DNA of 64,000 nt, from assembly GCF_900111125.1 (NCBI RefSeq), contig NZ_FOGE01000015.1:1-64000 (forward strand), in the 5' to 3' direction. The position numbers were made by a program, and so were the translations under genes. The notes under the pieces were generated by a model that saw only the letters and a list, made by a program, of their open reading frames with translations, did no database searches and was not told the origin of the DNA. This document shows, one piece after another, positions 17,341-26,670 of this stretch (within the stretch, counting starts at the first letter, position 1; every line of letters begins with the position of its first letter). The stretch is from Sphingobium sp. YR768. GTDB taxonomy: Bacteria; Pseudomonadota; Alphaproteobacteria; Sphingomonadales; Sphingomonadaceae.

Positions 17341-18036
17341 TCAGGCGCGGGCAAGTGCGCAAAAAGCGGCGGCCGTGGCGAAATCGGCCGCGCGGCCGGC
17401 GCTGCGGGCGCTGGCTTCGGCATCCTCGCCCCATTGTTCGACCTGCCAGGCCTCGTCAATCTCCGCCGCCTGCCAGATCGTATCGCGATCCTCCCCGCCC
17501 TCGACCAGCGCCAGACCGCAGACCAGCGATCCGCTCAATGTTACCAAAGTCGACAGGCCGGTCAGGGTGAAGGAATCAAGCGCGACGACGGCCGCCTCCA
17601 GCCGGGCCAGCGTCTCGTCCGGCTGGGGCACGGGGATGATTCCCTGCGTCACGGCGAAGGCGACACCATAGCGCGCCCGCGCCCAGTCGAGCAGCGGCTC
17701 CCACGCGGCGGCCTGCCGCGCGACCAAAGTATCGGGGCCATCGGCGCGATAGCAGAGCAGGTCGCTCTGCGCATAGCGGGCCACCCCGGCGGCGAAATCC
17801 GCCTTGTTGGCCGCGACATGGTCGATCGCCGCATTGGCAAGCCCGGTCATCGGCATGGAGGCGGGTTCGACCGTCTCGCCCTGCGCCCGCCATTCCTCTG
17901 CAACCGCCTCCGCCAGCGCCTGCGTCGGCAGCGCCAGAAGGGCGCGCGCCGGGGTGCGGACCGGGCGGCCATCCAGCTGGATCGCGAAGCCGCCCTCGAC
18001 CTCGACGATCGTCACCTCACTATAGAAACGCTTCAT
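17341..18036 (-). CDS. ATP12 family F1-ATPase assembly chaperone
   Basis: 231 residues. The order FAIQLDGRPVRTPARALLALP, then LLCYRADGP, then LTGLSTLVTLSGSLVCGLAL is characteristic of ATP12, which assists assembly of the ATP synthase alpha subunit in mitochondria and alphaproteobacteria. It is the last gene of a six-gene operon, overlapping the preceding small gene by 4 bp. Confidence 0.9.
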   Translation of the reverse strand: MKRFYSEVTIVEVEGGFAIQLDGRPVRTPARALLALPTQALAEAVAEEWRAQGETVEPASMPMTGLANAAIDHVAANKADFAAGVARYAQSDLLCYRADGPDTLVARQAAAWEPLLDWARARYGVAFAVTQGIIPVPQPDETLARLEAAVVALDSFTLTGLSTLVTLSGSLVCGLALVEGGEDRDTIWQAAEIDEAWQVEQWGEDAEASARSAGRAADFATAAAFCALARA

Positions 18037-18293
18037 TGCGGCGGCCTCTGACGGAACAGCGCCAGCAGCAGGCGCGGAACGACGACGAACTGGAACAGGC
18101 CGGTGACGACCATGATCGCGCCGAACGCCTTGGCCCGGTTGCCCTGTACCCAGTCGAACCGCTGCATGATGGCGAGGAAGCCGAACATCACGATGAAGGC
18201 GCCCGACAGGCGAAAAATGCCGATAGCGAAGTGGCGCTGGCGCGCAATCTTTTCGGGATCGACGGGCGGGGGCGGGGGAGGAAGGTCGGTCAT
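18033..18293 (-). CDS. small membrane protein, 86 aa
   Basis: A proline-rich N-terminus (MTDLPPPPPPVDPEK) and two hydrophobic helices (about 25-44 and 56-76). Function unknown. ATGA overlaps with both neighbours tie it to the HAD phosphatase and ATP12 genes. Confidence 0.78.
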   Translation of the reverse strand: MTDLPPPPPPVDPEKIARQRHFAIGIFRLSGAFIVMFGFLAIMQRFDWVQGNRAKAFGAIMVVTGLFQFVVVPRLLLALFRQRPPQ

Positions 18294-18949
18294 GGCGCGC
18301 CGATATGGCCGCGCAAGGCCGCGCTGTCCATCGCCACGGCATGGGCGCCGGCCGCGACCAGTTCATCGGGCAGATGATAGCCCCAGCCCACGCCGATCGT
18401 GCGCGCGCCCGCCGCCAGCCCCATGTCGATGTCGAAACTGGTGTCGCCGATCATAACCGTGGTTTCGGGCGTCGCGCCCGCTTCCACCATGGCGGTCAGC
18501 AGCATGGAGGGGTGTGGCTTGGACGGGTGGCGATCGGCGGTCTGGAGCGTCACGAACCGGTCGATGATGCCATGATGGGTGAGGCAGAGGTTCAACCCGC
18601 GATCGGACTTGCCGGTCGCCACGCCCAGCAACCATCCGGCCGCATCCAGCTCCCGCACCAGATCGCCAATGCCGGGATAGAGCGGTTCCGACACCGCATT
18701 TTCGCGCCGCAAGGCGTGGAAGGCCTGTTTGTAGCGCTCCGTCAGATGATCGTGGAAATCGCTCTCCGCCTCCGGCAACAGCCGCGCCATCGCCGCGGGC
18801 AGCGACAGGCCGACCACCGACAGGATCGCCAGCCGCTCCGGCGGGGCCAGCTTCACATCCTCGAACGCGCGGGCCATCGCCGTGCAGATGCTATGCTGGC
18901 TGTCGACCAGCGTGCCATCGCAATCGAAGACGACCAGGGGATTGCTCAT
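18290..18949 (-). CDS. HAD-IA family hydrolase (phosphoglycolate phosphatase-like)
   Basis: 219 residues. Motif I is VFDCDGTLVDS (nucleophile Asp9), motif II a Thr in GVATGKSDRG, and motif IV MIGDTSFDIDMG. The cap is helical, as in Gph/PgmB-type enzymes. Substrate unknown. Its ATG overlaps the paiB-like stop. Confidence 0.87.
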   Translation of the reverse strand: MSNPLVVFDCDGTLVDSQHSICTAMARAFEDVKLAPPERLAILSVVGLSLPAAMARLLPEAESDFHDHLTERYKQAFHALRRENAVSEPLYPGIGDLVRELDAAGWLLGVATGKSDRGLNLCLTHHGIIDRFVTLQTADRHPSKPHPSMLLTAMVEAGATPETTVMIGDTSFDIDMGLAAGARTIGVGWGYHLPDELVAAGAHAVAMDSAALRGHIGAP

Positions 18950-19590
18950 GCCACGTCCGCCCCAATGTCCGCCCCAGTCGCCGCCGCGCCCGTCATCGTT
19001 GCCCGCATCAGCGCCGCCAATTCTCCATTACCGCCGGCCTCCAGCGCATCCGCCACGCCGGCGCGCGCGGCTTCCGGCTTGTCCTGCCCCAGCTTGGCGG
19101 TGCCCTGCATCGTCTCCACCTGCATGGAAAAGCCGATCAGGCCGCCCAGCAGCCGGTCGAAACTATCCGGCGTCATCTTGTCGCGCGACCACACCGGCTT
19201 GGGCGCCAGCCGCGCTTCCTGATCATGGCTCAGCGCGTCGATCTGCGCGATGGTTGCGTCATCACCCAACCGCGCCATCGGCCCGCGCAGTTCGGCGGAC
19301 AGATAATTCCAGGTCGGCACCTTGTCGGGCAGGCCATACCAGTCCGGGCTGACATAGCCATGCGGGCCGGTGACGACGATCAGCGCGTGATGGCCCTCCA
19401 GATGCCGGACTATCGGATTGGCGCGATGGATATGCACCCCGATCCGCCGGTCATCCAGCCACAGGAGCGGCAGATGCACGACATGCACCCTGTCCGGCTC
19501 CGCGACGCACAGCAGGCCAAAGCCCGCTTGCGCCACGAAGGCCCGGATCGCCGACTCGTCACGCCAGCGATAGGGCGCGCCCGGCGTCAT
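18946..19590 (-). CDS. PaiB-type FMN-binding protein
   Basis: 214 residues matching the FMN-binding negative transcriptional regulator family. Landmarks are HLPLLWLDD, IGVHIHRANP, GYVSPDWYGLPDKVPTWNY and FSMQVETMQGTAKLGQ. The fold is a split-barrel flavoprotein; a direct DNA-binding role is not proven for most members. Coupled to rluA-like upstream and the HAD gene downstream by ATGA. Confidence 0.87.
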   Translation of the reverse strand: MTPGAPYRWRDESAIRAFVAQAGFGLLCVAEPDRVHVVHLPLLWLDDRRIGVHIHRANPIVRHLEGHHALIVVTGPHGYVSPDWYGLPDKVPTWNYLSAELRGPMARLGDDATIAQIDALSHDQEARLAPKPVWSRDKMTPDSFDRLLGGLIGFSMQVETMQGTAKLGQDKPEAARAGVADALEAGGNGELAALMRATMTGAAATGADIGADVA

Positions 19591-20975
19591 CCCTTATTCG
19601 GGCCGCCTCGCGACCGGCGCTCACCCTTGCGATCCTTGCGAACCTGCTTGGCATGCTGGCGCGCGAACCGCTTTTCATCCTCGCGGGTCGGGGTGCGATC
19701 GATCTCGTCGTCCAGCGGCATGTCGCCGAGGGAAAGGTCGAAGCCCAGTTCGTGCAGACTGTTGGCGAAATGCGTCGGCAGATCGGCCATCACGTCGACC
19801 CGCCCACCATCGGGATGGTCAACCCGGATGCGGCGGGCGTGCAGATGCATCTTGCGGCTGATCGTGCCGGACAGGAAGGCATCCTTGCCGCCATATTTGC
19901 CGTCGCCCACGATCGGGAAGCCGATCGCGGCCAGATGCACGCGCAACTGGTGGGTGCGGCCGGTATAGGGTTGCAATTCGACCCAGGCCGCGCGGTTGCC
20001 GGCGCGTTCGATCACGCGATAGCGGGTGCGGGCGGGCAGCCCCTCCTCCTGATCGACATGCATCTTCTCGCCGCCGGTGCCCGGCTGCTTGGCGAGCGGC
20101 AATTCGATCATGCCGTCATTGATGGACGGCACGCCCATCACCAGCGCCCAATAGACCTTGCGCGCCGTGCGGCTGGAGAAAGCCTTGGCGAAATGCGCGG
20201 CGGAGCGGCTGGAGCGGGCCAGCAGCAGCGCGCCCGACGTATCCTTGTCCAGCCGGTGGACCAGCTTGGGGCGCGATTCGGCGTCGAACAGCAGTCCGTC
20301 GAGCAGCTTGTCGACATGTTCGTCGGTCTTGGTGCCGCCCTGCGTGGCGAGGCCGGGGGGCTTGTTGATGACGATCGCCTGTTCGTCGCGATGGATCACC
20401 ATCTCCTGCGCATAGGCGATCTCGTCCGGCGTCAGATCGATCACGCGGACGCGCTTGGGCTTTTCCGCCGCTTCGGGCTTCGCTTCGGCGGGGGGCACGC
20501 GGATCATCTGGCCTTCGACGATGCGGTCGCCCGGCGCGGCGCGCGCGCCATCGACGCGGAGCTGGCCGGTGCGCGACCAGCGCGACACCAGATTGAAGCC
20601 GACATCGGGCAGATGGCGCTGGAACCAGCGGTCGAGGCGGATGCCGTCATCATCCGCCTTCACCCGGAACTGCCGCACGTCGAGCGAAACGCCCTTGGCG
20701 GGATTGGGCTTGGCGGGAGCGGGCTTTGGCGCGGCGGGCTTGGCGACGGCCGATTTGGCTGCGGCGGGCGCCTTGGGCCGGAAAGCGGGCTTGTCGCCGT
20801 CGCTTCTGCGCGGGCCGGAAGGCTTGCCGCGACCCGGCGCGCCGACGGGCTTGCGATCGGCGGACTTGCGGTCCGATGGACGACCGGTCGACGGTTTGCC
20901 GCCCGTCGGCTTGCCGCCGCGCGGGCCGGTGCCGCTTTTGCCCGTGCCACCCTTGGCTGGAGGACGTCCCTTCAT
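19587..20975 (-). CDS. RluA family pseudouridine synthase with long basic N-terminal tail
   Basis: 462 residues. Residues 1-115 are rich in Lys, Pro, Ala and Gly with GKPS/DRK-type repeats and are probably disordered. An S4 RNA-binding domain follows (about 125-185, IRLDRWFQRHLP), then the catalytic domain with HRLDKDTSG, whose Asp is the nucleophile. Closest in form to RluC-type 23S rRNA enzymes. The ATG at 20975 overlaps crcB by 4 bp and starts the tail. Confidence 0.87.
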   Translation of the reverse strand: MKGRPPAKGGTGKSGTGPRGGKPTGGKPSTGRPSDRKSADRKPVGAPGRGKPSGPRRSDGDKPAFRPKAPAAAKSAVAKPAAPKPAPAKPNPAKGVSLDVRQFRVKADDDGIRLDRWFQRHLPDVGFNLVSRWSRTGQLRVDGARAAPGDRIVEGQMIRVPPAEAKPEAAEKPKRVRVIDLTPDEIAYAQEMVIHRDEQAIVINKPPGLATQGGTKTDEHVDKLLDGLLFDAESRPKLVHRLDKDTSGALLLARSSRSAAHFAKAFSSRTARKVYWALVMGVPSINDGMIELPLAKQPGTGGEKMHVDQEEGLPARTRYRVIERAGNRAAWVELQPYTGRTHQLRVHLAAIGFPIVGDGKYGGKDAFLSGTISRKMHLHARRIRVDHPDGGRVDVMADLPTHFANSLHELGFDLSLGDMPLDDEIDRTPTREDEKRFARQHAKQVRKDRKGERRSRGGPNKG

Positions 20976-21358
20976 GCCACGGCACTCCGTATCACGGTCA
21001 GGCCCAGCGCCAGCGCGCCGACCGCGCCGATCACCGAAGCGACCGCATAGGCCATGGCCAGCGGCGCTTGCCCGCGTTCGATCATCAGCATGGTTTCCAG
21101 GCTGAAGGCGGAAAAGGTGGTGAAGCCGCCCAGCACGCCCACGCCCAGCAACAGGCGGATCGGTTCGCCTGATGCGGCGCTGCCGCGCGCCAGCCATCCG
21201 GCGAGCAGCCCCATGGCGAAGCCGCCGATCAGGTTGACGGAAAAGGTGCCCCAGGGCCAGGCTGCGCCGGGCATCAATTGCCCCGCCAGCCGCCCGGTCA
21301 GATAGCGCGCCAGCGAGCCAATCGCGCCGCCGCCCATCACAAGAAACATGTTGGTCAT
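20972..21358 (-). CDS. crcB: fluoride efflux channel CrcB (Fluc)
   Basis: 128 residues, four transmembrane helices. Signature residues include GGAIGSLARY near the N-terminus, a conserved Asn in SVNLIGGF and GGFTTFSAFSLE. Exports fluoride as an antiparallel dimer. First gene of a six-gene overlapping operon; the 44 bp upstream is too short for a fluoride riboswitch and I see none. Confidence 0.92.
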   Translation of the reverse strand: MTNMFLVMGGGAIGSLARYLTGRLAGQLMPGAAWPWGTFSVNLIGGFAMGLLAGWLARGSAASGEPIRLLLGVGVLGGFTTFSAFSLETMLMIERGQAPLAMAYAVASVIGAVGALALGLTVIRSAVA

Positions 21359-21402
21359 GAAAAGCGCCCTATAGCGATTCCGTCAAAGGGGAAAGGACGC
21401 AA

Positions 21403-22362
21403 TCAGGCCGCGATCGTCGCGTCCGCCGCCACCGGCCGCCGGTGCGCGGCAATGCAGGTGATCACGCTGCCGATCACGAGCGCGAAGGCGGTCCCTTCCA
21501 GCGGCGTCGGCAAGCGCTGTTCCCAGAGGAAGCCATAGAGCAGCGCAAAGCCGGTTTCGAACAGGATCATCTGGCCGACCATGGTCAGGGGCAACAGGCG
21601 GCTCATGCGGTTCCACAGCGCATTGCCGACGATCGAGGCAAGCAGGGCGACAGCGAAGGAGACAGAAGCGAACTTCGTCCAGGCCGCCGCATCATGATCG
21701 CCCAGGCCGATCAGCAGCACGACCGGCAGGAACAGCAGGGCCTGCGCTCCGGTGGCCAGACCGATCAGCAGATTCCAGTCCTGCGCCTGCATATCCGGCT
21801 GCCGCCGCAGCCAGTGATTATTGCCGATGGCGAAGGCGGTCCAGGATAGGAGCGCGCCGACCGCGCAGAAAAAGCCCGTCAGCCGCGTGGCGACCGGCCC
21901 GTCTCCCGGCATCACAACCGCCTGCCAGCCGATGCAGAGCGCGCCCGCGACGCACAGCAGCAGCGAGGGCGCCAATTGCCGCAGCGGGAGCGCCCCGGCT
22001 TCCCGACTTCCGATGATCGTCACCGCCACCGGCAGGAAGCCGACCACCAGCGATGTCATGGCGATGCCGCCCATCTGCACCGCGCTCGCCAGCAGCACAT
22101 AATAAAAGAGGTTGCCCGCCAGCGCGAGCCAGGCCAGCGCCCAGAGCAGGCGCGGCGTCAGGCGCCCGGCGATCGATCGCCAGCGCGGCGCGATCAGGAT
22201 CAGCGACAGCGCGCCATAGGCCAGATAGCGGCCGACCGCCTGCTGCAACGGACTGAAGCCGCGGATCACTTCCGGCGCCAGGAACACCAGTCCCCACAGC
22301 GCGCCCGCGCCCATGCCGCAGGCGATTCCCGCATAAATATTGCTATTGTCCGTCCTGCTCAT
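21403..22362 (-). CDS. EamA family DMT transporter
   Basis: 319 residues, ten hydrophobic segments in two EamA repeats. Starts at the ATG at 22362 (MSRTDNSNIYAG). It is divergent from an Lrp/AsnC regulator across about 100 bp, the usual layout for amino-acid exporters, so export of an amino acid or analogue is a reasonable guess. Confidence 0.85.
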   Translation of the reverse strand: MSRTDNSNIYAGIACGMGAGALWGLVFLAPEVIRGFSPLQQAVGRYLAYGALSLILIAPRWRSIAGRLTPRLLWALAWLALAGNLFYYVLLASAVQMGGIAMTSLVVGFLPVAVTIIGSREAGALPLRQLAPSLLLCVAGALCIGWQAVVMPGDGPVATRLTGFFCAVGALLSWTAFAIGNNHWLRRQPDMQAQDWNLLIGLATGAQALLFLPVVLLIGLGDHDAAAWTKFASVSFAVALLASIVGNALWNRMSRLLPLTMVGQMILFETGFALLYGFLWEQRLPTPLEGTAFALVIGSVITCIAAHRRPVAADATIAA

Positions 22363-22461
22363 GCCGCGTCTGCCCTGCCCCTTGTGCGATGCGGGTTTTA
22401 TCATCATTGGGGCGGGAAAAATGCTCTTGATTGGGCAGCTAAATGCAACAATTACTCGTTC

Positions 22462-22947
22462 ATGCCCGCTATTCGCCCCTCCTATCGCCCTCTCGATGCC
22501 TTCGACCGGGCGATCTTGCGACTCGTCCAGCGTGACAATCGCATGCCGCAACGCGCCATTGCGCAAGCGGTGAACCTGTCCACCGCCGCCGTGCAGCGCC
22601 GCATCGCTGCGATGGAAAAGGATGGGGTAATCGCCGCCAATGCCGCGATCGTCGATCCCGATGCGGTGGGGCTGGGCGTCACATCGATCGTGGAGGTCAA
22701 TCTGGTCGATGAAAAGGCGACGCGGGTGGATCAGGCCAAGGCGCTGTTCCGCGCGGACCCGGACGTGCAGCAATGCTATTATGTCACCGGCGGCCGCAGC
22801 TTCATCATACTGATCGTCGCGCCGGACATGCGCAGTTACGAAGCAATCACCCGCCGCCTGTTCGCCGAGAATGACTCGGTCGCCAGTTATAGCAGCTATC
22901 TGGCGCTCGACCGGGTGAAGGCCGGGATGGAACTGGTCATCCCCTGA
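22462..22947 (+). CDS. Lrp/AsnC family transcriptional regulator
   Basis: 161 residues: an N-terminal helix-turn-helix (about 12-60, LDAFDRAILRLVQRDNR ... AAVQRRIAAME) and a C-terminal RAM domain (about 75-150) with YVTGGRSFIILIV. Likely senses an amino acid and controls the divergent DMT transporter. Confidence 0.9.
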   Translation: MPAIRPSYRPLDAFDRAILRLVQRDNRMPQRAIAQAVNLSTAAVQRRIAAMEKDGVIAANAAIVDPDAVGLGVTSIVEVNLVDEKATRVDQAKALFRADPDVQQCYYVTGGRSFIILIVAPDMRSYEAITRRLFAENDSVASYSSYLALDRVKAGMELVIP

Positions 22948-22975
22948 TCCTTGCAGGATGCAGGCAGAGTTGTTC

Positions 22976-23107
22976 TTTGGAAAATGCGCCTCTGCACCGG
23001 CCCACACCGCCACCCGATCGCCCAGACATAGTATTCTAGATGGGAGGTCGGGTGGGGGTGTGGGCCGGTGCGGCATCGAAAATGCGCTCTTTCGCGCATT
23101 TTCCAAA
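22976..23107. repeat. nested inverted repeat downstream of the lrp-type gene
   Basis: Outer arms TTTGGAAAATGCGC (22976-22989) and GCGCATTTTCCAAA (23094-23107) are perfect. Inner arms near 22994-23017 and 23048-23071 (GCACCGGCCCACACC / GGTGTGGGCCGGTGC) are nearly perfect. The right side also contains its own hairpin, GAAAATGCGC-TCTTTC-GCGCATTTTC (23078-23103). It fills the gap between two convergent genes. Confidence 0.8.
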
Positions 23108-23114
23108 TAGACGC

Positions 23115-23810
23115 TCAGGCCGTGCCCAGCCTGTCCGCATAGAGCATCCGCCCCGGCCCCAGCAGCGCCAGCACCTGCGGCACCAGATGCGGCGCCACGG
23201 CGAAACAGCCTTCGCTGCGGCCGCATTTGCCCCAGGCGGCGACATGATCCTCGCTCACATAATCGGCGCCATGGACGACGATGGCGCGCGATTCGGCATT
23301 GTTGTTCTGTGCGTCCAGGCCGATCAGCCGCATCGACCGGCCATGCTGGCCGACATAGATATCGCCGGTCTTGAACGCGCCCTGGCTGCTGGCCAGCGAA
23401 TTGGGTTCGTTGGAAAAGCTGTGCAGCCAGCCCGAATGGGCCGGATCGGACCCGCGCCCGTGCGACACCAGATAGCTGCTGGTCTGCCCGCCGATCAGGT
23501 CGACGATATGCATCCGCATATCCTTTGACGGGGCGTCGAAATCGACGATCGCCACCCGATCGCGCAGTTCGAACCGATGGGCATGATTGTCGAGCGCCGC
23601 CTTGGCCCGCTCCAGCAGCGGGGCATAGGGTTTTTCTGCGACGGCGCGCGGCGTCGCCGGAACCGGAGCGAGGCTCGCGGGTTCAGGCGCCAGAGCTTTC
23701 GATCCAAGCGTTTCTGATGCTGTCGGCAGAGCGGCGCGACCTATGCTGTCCGACAGAAACGAAAAGGCGAGTCCGCTTAAAGCGAACTTCGTAAAATTGC
23801 GGCGATCCAT
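23115..23810 (-). CDS. murein L,D-transpeptidase catalytic domain family protein
   Basis: 231 residues with a Tat/Sec-like signal (MDRRNFTKFALSGLAF). The catalytic domain (about 60-225) has VSHGRGSDP, GDIYVGQHG, VHGADYVSE and GRSEGCFAV, where Cys in SEGC is the expected nucleophile. Belongs to the YkuD-like group found as stand-alone periplasmic proteins. Substrate is probably peptidoglycan peptide. Confidence 0.83.
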   Translation of the reverse strand: MDRRNFTKFALSGLAFSFLSDSIGRAALPTASETLGSKALAPEPASLAPVPATPRAVAEKPYAPLLERAKAALDNHAHRFELRDRVAIVDFDAPSKDMRMHIVDLIGGQTSSYLVSHGRGSDPAHSGWLHSFSNEPNSLASSQGAFKTGDIYVGQHGRSMRLIGLDAQNNNAESRAIVVHGADYVSEDHVAAWGKCGRSEGCFAVAPHLVPQVLALLGPGRMLYADRLGTA

Positions 23811-23862
23811 GGCCGCAATATAGCAAAGCCGTCGCCCCGGTTGAAGACCGGGGCGGGCGGTT

Positions 23863-24174
23863 TCAGTTGCCTGTCGTGCTCGATCCGTCCACTGGCTGGC
23901 TCTGTTCGCCGCCTTCGGGCAGGCGCGACGTCATCCCGGTGGCTTCGGCATCATCCTGAATCTGTTGCTGTTCCGATACGGAAGGCGGCGGCGCGACCGG
24001 AGTCGCGACGGCATTATTTTGCACTTCGGGCAACGGTGCTTCGGGTTCGTCGACGATCACATTTTCGACCGGCGGCTCGACCAGATTGTTGGTCATGGGC
24101 GCTTCCTCTTCCTTCTTGCCGCAGGCGGCAAGGGCGAGGGCGCCAGCGAGGGCGATAAGGGCAATTTTGCGCAT
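23863..24174 (-). CDS. hypothetical acidic lipoprotein, 103 aa
   Basis: Lipobox LAAC with Cys at about residue 18, then a low-complexity, acidic, Pro/Val/Gln-rich tail without cysteine. Starts 6 nt after the stop of the L,D-transpeptidase gene, so it is probably its operon partner in the envelope. No family recognised. Confidence 0.7.
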   Translation of the reverse strand: MRKIALIALAGALALAACGKKEEEAPMTNNLVEPPVENVIVDEPEAPLPEVQNNAVATPVAPPPSVSEQQQIQDDAEATGMTSRLPEGGEQSQPVDGSSTTGN

Positions 24175-24180
24175 GGGGTG

Positions 24181-25629
24181 TCAGTCCTTCGATGCGATAG
24201 CGGGGGATGGGGCGGCGGTGGGATCGACCCGGCGGCTCGATGCCTCGATTTTCTGGGCCAGCAGCTTGTCCCAGCCATAGGGATCGGCGCGGAAGCTGAC
24301 CGTGCCATTATTGCCGGCAAAGGCGGTCCAGTAGAGCAGATAGACCGCGACCTGGCTGGGCAGCGAGACGCGCTGCGTCTTGCCCTCATCGATCAGCGTC
24401 TGGATCTGGCCGTTCAGATTGGGGTCGGCGGATACCATGCGTTCGGCCAGCGCCACCGGCTTTTCCAGCCGGATGCAGCCATGGCTGGCCAGCCGGTCAT
24501 AGCTGGAAAATTTGCCGCGCGACGGCGTGTCGTGCAGATAGACGGCGAAGGGGTTGTTGAAATCGAACTTCAACCGGCCGAGCGCGCTGCCGGGGCCGGC
24601 TGGTTGCACGATGCGTTCGCCGCCTTCGGGCGTCTTGACGATCTTGTAACCCTGCTTGATCAGCGTCGCTCGCCCCTTGGGGAACAATTCCCGATTGGCG
24701 ATCGACATCGGTACGTTCCAGGGCGGATTGACCACGATCGAATGGATGCTGGACGTCAGCATCGGCGTCTGGTTGGTCGGGCTGCCGGTGACGGCGCGCA
24801 TCGACGTGACCGGCTGGTCGCCTTCGAACACGGTCAGCACGGCGGCGGCGATATTCACCTGCACCCGGTTGACCGGCAGGCTGCGCGGCATCCAGCGCCA
24901 CCGCTCCATATTCGCCATGATCGCGGCGATCCGGTCGTCCACGCTGACATTGAGCGCTTCGAGCGTGCGGGCGCCCAGCGCACCGGTCGGCTCCAGCCCA
25001 TAGCGGCGCTGGGCGCGCTGGATCACGTCGACCAGATTTTCATTCTGGGTGACGGCGGGGTCTTCCAGCGCGATGCGCGCGCGCACCACGTCGGGCGATG
25101 TGCTGGCGGTCAGGGTCGGCCAGCCGCCCTTGTCGCGGATCGCCTCATATTTGATAAGGCCCTTGCGCAGCGTGTCATAGCCCGACCAGGGCGGCGTCAG
25201 GCCATTAGCCCATTGTTGCAGCCGGTCCTCGCTGACCGCCTTGGCCAGGGCAGGGCGGGGATCGATGGCGGCAGGACGCAGCGCCCAAACTTCCAGAAAA
25301 TCGGCGCTGTCGACCCGGCCAGTGCCCAGCGCCTTTGCGCGATCGAGCAGGGCATTGACCAGCGCCTCGCCCTTCAGCGGGCCGCTCGCCTTCTGCCGCG
25401 CCATCAGCCCCTGCGCCGCGCCGGTCTGCAACCAGCCATTGGCCCAGTCTTCCTGCGAAGGTGACAGGGCCGGGATCGGCACCGGCGGCGGTGGCACGGG
25501 CAGCGGCTGGACGGTTTGCGGCGTCAGCGTCGGCGCGACCACGGGTGGCTGCGTCTGTGCCGCAAGCGGAGTTGTGCCGACGCCAAGCAGCGTCAGCAGC
25601 GAAAAACGGATCAAATCGGGACGGTTCAT
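24181..25629 (-). CDS. L,D-transpeptidase family protein (YcbB/LdtD-like)
   Basis: 482 residues with a signal peptide (1-24), a Pro/Gln-rich linker, a scaffold region, a peptidoglycan-binding helix bundle (about 225-265, AQRRYGLEPTGALGARTLEALN) and the YkuD catalytic domain ending in YDRLASHGCIRLEKP, which has the conserved His and Cys. It makes 3-3 cross-links in peptidoglycan. Start ATG at 25629 (MNRPDLIRF) chosen because the signal peptide follows directly. Divergent from the HDAC-like gene. Confidence 0.9.
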   Translation of the reverse strand: MNRPDLIRFSLLTLLGVGTTPLAAQTQPPVVAPTLTPQTVQPLPVPPPPVPIPALSPSQEDWANGWLQTGAAQGLMARQKASGPLKGEALVNALLDRAKALGTGRVDSADFLEVWALRPAAIDPRPALAKAVSEDRLQQWANGLTPPWSGYDTLRKGLIKYEAIRDKGGWPTLTASTSPDVVRARIALEDPAVTQNENLVDVIQRAQRRYGLEPTGALGARTLEALNVSVDDRIAAIMANMERWRWMPRSLPVNRVQVNIAAAVLTVFEGDQPVTSMRAVTGSPTNQTPMLTSSIHSIVVNPPWNVPMSIANRELFPKGRATLIKQGYKIVKTPEGGERIVQPAGPGSALGRLKFDFNNPFAVYLHDTPSRGKFSSYDRLASHGCIRLEKPVALAERMVSADPNLNGQIQTLIDEGKTQRVSLPSQVAVYLLYWTAFAGNNGTVSFRADPYGWDKLLAQKIEASSRRVDPTAAPSPAIASKD

Positions 25630-25686
25630 GCTGGACCAGATAGCGCAAAGCCGCCACGGTTCAAATCGCGATAGCGGGAAAAGATC

Positions 25687-26583
25687 ATGCTGCACGTTAT
25701 TCACCATCCCGCCTATGTCTCTCCTGCAACGGATGGGAGCGCTTTTCGTTTCGACAAATATGGGCTGGTGATGGATGCGCTGGCGGAAAGCGGCGTCGTT
25801 TTTCAGCGTCATACCCCACAGCCAATGCCCCGTTCCTGGATAGAAGCGGTGCATGATCCCGCCTATGTCGAACAGGTATTGACCCTGTCGGCGCCGCCGG
25901 AAAAGGAACGGCGGATCGGCTTTCCCGTGACCGACCGGGTGATGCGTCGATCGCTGCTGTCGCCCGGCGGCACCTGGCTGGCGGCGAAACTGGCGCTGAC
26001 CCATGGCTATGCCGCCAATGCGGCGGGCGGCAGCCACCATGCGCTGGCCGATACCGGCGCGGGCTATTGCGTGTTCAACGACCTTGCCATCGCCGCCAAC
26101 CGGTTGATTGCGGAGGGGGATGCGGCGCGCATCCTGATCCTCGACCTCGACGTGCATCAGGGCGACGGCACCGCGTCGCTGCTGGCGGGGCGCAGCGACA
26201 TCTTCACTCTGTCGATCCACGCGGAAAAGAATTTCCCGGTGCGAAAGGCGCGATCGACGCTCGACATCGGGCTGGAAGACGGGACCGGGGACGACGCCTA
26301 TCTGGCGGTGCTGACGGACATATTGCCGCGCGTGCTGGACGATTTCCGTCCCGACCTCATCCTCTATCAGGCCGGGATCGATCCGCATGAAGATGATCGT
26401 CTGGGGCGACTGGCGCTGAGCGATGCCGGTCTGGACGCCCGCGACCGCTTCGTCATGCGACAGGCGCGGGGGCGGGGTCTGCCCGTCGCCAGCACCATGG
26501 GCGGCGGCTATGGCGCGGACCGTATGGCCATCGCCCGCCGCCATGCCGCCTGCATGATCCGCATGGCGGAACGCGACCGCTAA
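25687..26583 (+). CDS. histone deacetylase family (class II-like) hydrolase
   Basis: 298 residues of the arginase/deacetylase fold. The zinc and catalytic residues are visible: [16 protein letters not shown] and [11 protein letters not shown]. Bacterial members deacetylate small acetyl-amines such as acetylpolyamines or acetoin-related compounds; the substrate here is unknown. Single gene between ldt and the DUF3857 gene. Confidence 0.88.
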   Translation: MLHVIHHPAYVSPATDGSAFRFDKYGLVMDALAESGVVFQRHTPQPMPRSWIEAVHDPAYVEQVLTLSAPPEKERRIGFPVTDRVMRRSLLSPGGTWLAAKLALTHGYAANAAGGSHHALADTGAGYCVFNDLAIAANRLIAEGDAARILILDLDVHQGDGTASLLAGRSDIFTLSIHAEKNFPVRKARSTLDIGLEDGTGDDAYLAVLTDILPRVLDDFRPDLILYQAGIDPHEDDRLGRLALSDAGLDARDRFVMRQARGRGLPVASTMGGGYGADRMAIARRHAACMIRMAERDR

Positions 26584-26670
26584 ATCCTTGCAAATCGGGC
26601 GGGATATTGAGATCACGGGATGACCGGCGGGCTTCGTGGGGACGGAGCGTCTTGCGCCGAACGGGGGTTT

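Noticed and set aside
20972..21402. Possible fluoride riboswitch before crcB
   Set aside because: Only 44 bp separate crcB from the next gene and no riboswitch-like fold is visible.
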